From: Caldifarciminota bacterium
GTDB lineage: Bacteria; Hydrothermota; 32-111; QNBC01
DNA length: 6,200 bases
Direction of reading: 5' to 3'
Assembly (NCBI GenBank): GCA_015486655.1
Contig: WFRF01000065.1
Coordinates: forward strand, 1 to 6,200
Positions 5,343 to 6,200 of this stretch are shown here, one piece after another; the first letter of the stretch is position 1, and the number at the start of each line of letters is the position of its first letter. A model generated the notes under the pieces. It ran no database searches. It was not told the DNA's origin and saw only the letters and a list, made by a program, of their open reading frames with translations. A program made the translations under genes and the position numbers.

Positions 5343-6200
5343 ATGTTAAAAGAATATCAAACAGTAGTAAATGTTCAGGGACCTCTTCTGCTTGTAGAGG
5401 GAGTTAGTGGTGTAAAATTTCAGGAACTGGTTGAGATAGAATTGCCCAACGGTAAGAAAAACAAAGGGCAGGTTCTTGAAGTTGAAAACGACAAAGCTCT
5501 CGTTCAGGTTTTTGAAGGAACGACGGGAATCGATATCCCGAAAACAAAGATTAAATTTCTCGGTAGAGGCATTGAAATTCCGCTGTCGAAGGATATGCTC
5601 GGCAGGGTATTTGACGGACTTGGAAGACCCATTGACAAGGGAGCGGAGATCATTGCCGATAAGATGGCTGACATAAACGGAGCTCCGATAAATCCTTATG
5701 CGAGAAGTTATCCCAATGAGTTTATTCAAACGGGACTCTCGGCAATTGACGGTCTGAATACATTGGTAAGAGGACAGAAATTGCCCATATTCTCAGGTTC
5801 CGGACTCCCCCACAATCGTCTTGCCGCACAAATTGCGAGACAAGCAACTGTTTTGGGGAAAAAGGAAGCATTCGCGGTTGTTTTCGGGGCAATGGGAATT
5901 ACATTTGAAGAAGCTCAGTTTTTTGTGAATGATTTGAAAAAAACGGGAGCCATTGAGCGTGCCGTACTGTTTTTAAACCTAGCGAATGACCCGGCAATCG
6001 AGAGAATTGCAACACCGAGAGTTGCCCTCACAACGGCAGAGTATTTGGCATTTGAAAAAGATATGCATGTTCTTGTAATACTTACAGATATGACAAACTA
6101 CTGCGAAGCCCTCAGAGAAATTTCCGCTGCGAGAAAGGAGATTCCCGGTAGGAGAGGATATCCCGGTTATCTCTATACCGACCTTTCAATGATCTATGAA
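5343..6200 (+). CDS. ntpB: V-type ATPase non-catalytic subunit B, 3'-truncated
   Basis: Subunit B alternates with A in the head and completes the nucleotide site without hydrolysing ATP itself. The frame is open from ATG 5343 to the window end: 286 codons, about 60% of the usual 460 residues. The N-terminus MLKEYQTVVNVQGPLLLVEG matches bacterial B subunits. The beta-barrel (about 1-75) is followed by MLGRVFDGLGRPID (85-98) and INPYARSYPNEFIQTGLSAI. The P-loop position holds SGSGLPHN (151-158), which lacks the GKT of Walker A, as is normal for B. FGAMGITFEEAQFF (181-194), the LANDPAIERIATPR stretch (213-226) and LTDMTNYCEALREI (247-260) are family signatures. The visible part ends in PGRRGYPGYLYTDLSMIYE. 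The C-terminal domain, including the arginine finger expected soon after the break, is not visible, so integrity cannot be judged. Confidence 0.98.
   Translation, partial: MLKEYQTVVNVQGPLLLVEGVSGVKFQELVEIELPNGKKNKGQVLEVENDKALVQVFEGTTGIDIPKTKIKFLGRGIEIPLSKDMLGRVFDGLGRPIDKGAEIIADKMADINGAPINPYARSYPNEFIQTGLSAIDGLNTLVRGQKLPIFSGSGLPHNRLAAQIARQATVLGKKEAFAVVFGAMGITFEEAQFFVNDLKKTGAIERAVLFLNLANDPAIERIATPRVALTTAEYLAFEKDMHVLVILTDMTNYCEALREISAARKEIPGRRGYPGYLYTDLSMIYE

Noticed and set aside
5524..5540. CGGGA/TCCCG inverted repeat around TCGAT in ntpB
   Set aside because: Only five base pairs, inside conserved TGIDIP codons; not distinguishable from chance.
5346..5729. Minus-strand open frame of 127 codons opposite the start of ntpB
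   Set aside because: It is antisense to the conserved B-subunit N-terminus and shows no recognisable domain.
5793..5816. Missing GKT in the B-subunit P-loop as a sign of a broken gene
   Set aside because: SGSGLPHN is the normal degenerate form in non-catalytic B subunits.

Overview
The window is a densely packed, single-direction (+ strand) piece of an operon for a rotary A/V-type ATPase (Ntp type). Seven genes fill it: subunit I (ntpI, 5' end missing), K (ntpK), E (ntpE), C (ntpC), F (ntpG/atpF type), A (ntpA) and B (ntpB, 3' end missing). Gaps are at most 12 bases, E and C overlap by 4 bases, and there is no intergenic space for a promoter, terminator, RNA gene or mobile element. No convincing minus-strand gene was seen.

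The organism is probably a low-GC, anaerobic-type bacterium, for example a clostridial or related lineage. Every start but one has a Shine-Dalgarno-like sequence, AGA/AGG (Arg) and ATA (Ile) codons are common, and subunit K is the four-helix, one-carboxylate form known from Enterococcus hirae NtpK rather than the two-helix form of many archaea. The order I-K-E-C-F-A-B is also that of the archaeal aha/atp operons, so gene order alone does not fix the phylum.

Layout: 1-1650 encodes the membrane motor (stator subunit I and rotor-ring subunit K); 1658-3565 encodes the peripheral stalk subunit E, the ring adaptor C and the central-shaft subunit F; 3578-6200 encodes the catalytic A and non-catalytic B subunits of the hexameric head. 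ATP binding and hydrolysis (or synthesis) at A/B interfaces is coupled through the F-containing shaft and C to rotation of the K ring against I. The second peripheral-stalk subunit (G/H type) and the shaft subunit D are absent here and are expected just upstream and downstream.

The best functional reading is the coupling ion. All five side-chain positions of the E. hirae NtpK sodium site are present in K, which suggests Na+ pumping. Nothing points to an undescribed system; the remaining observations concern translation signals, local RNA structure and a few unusual residues.
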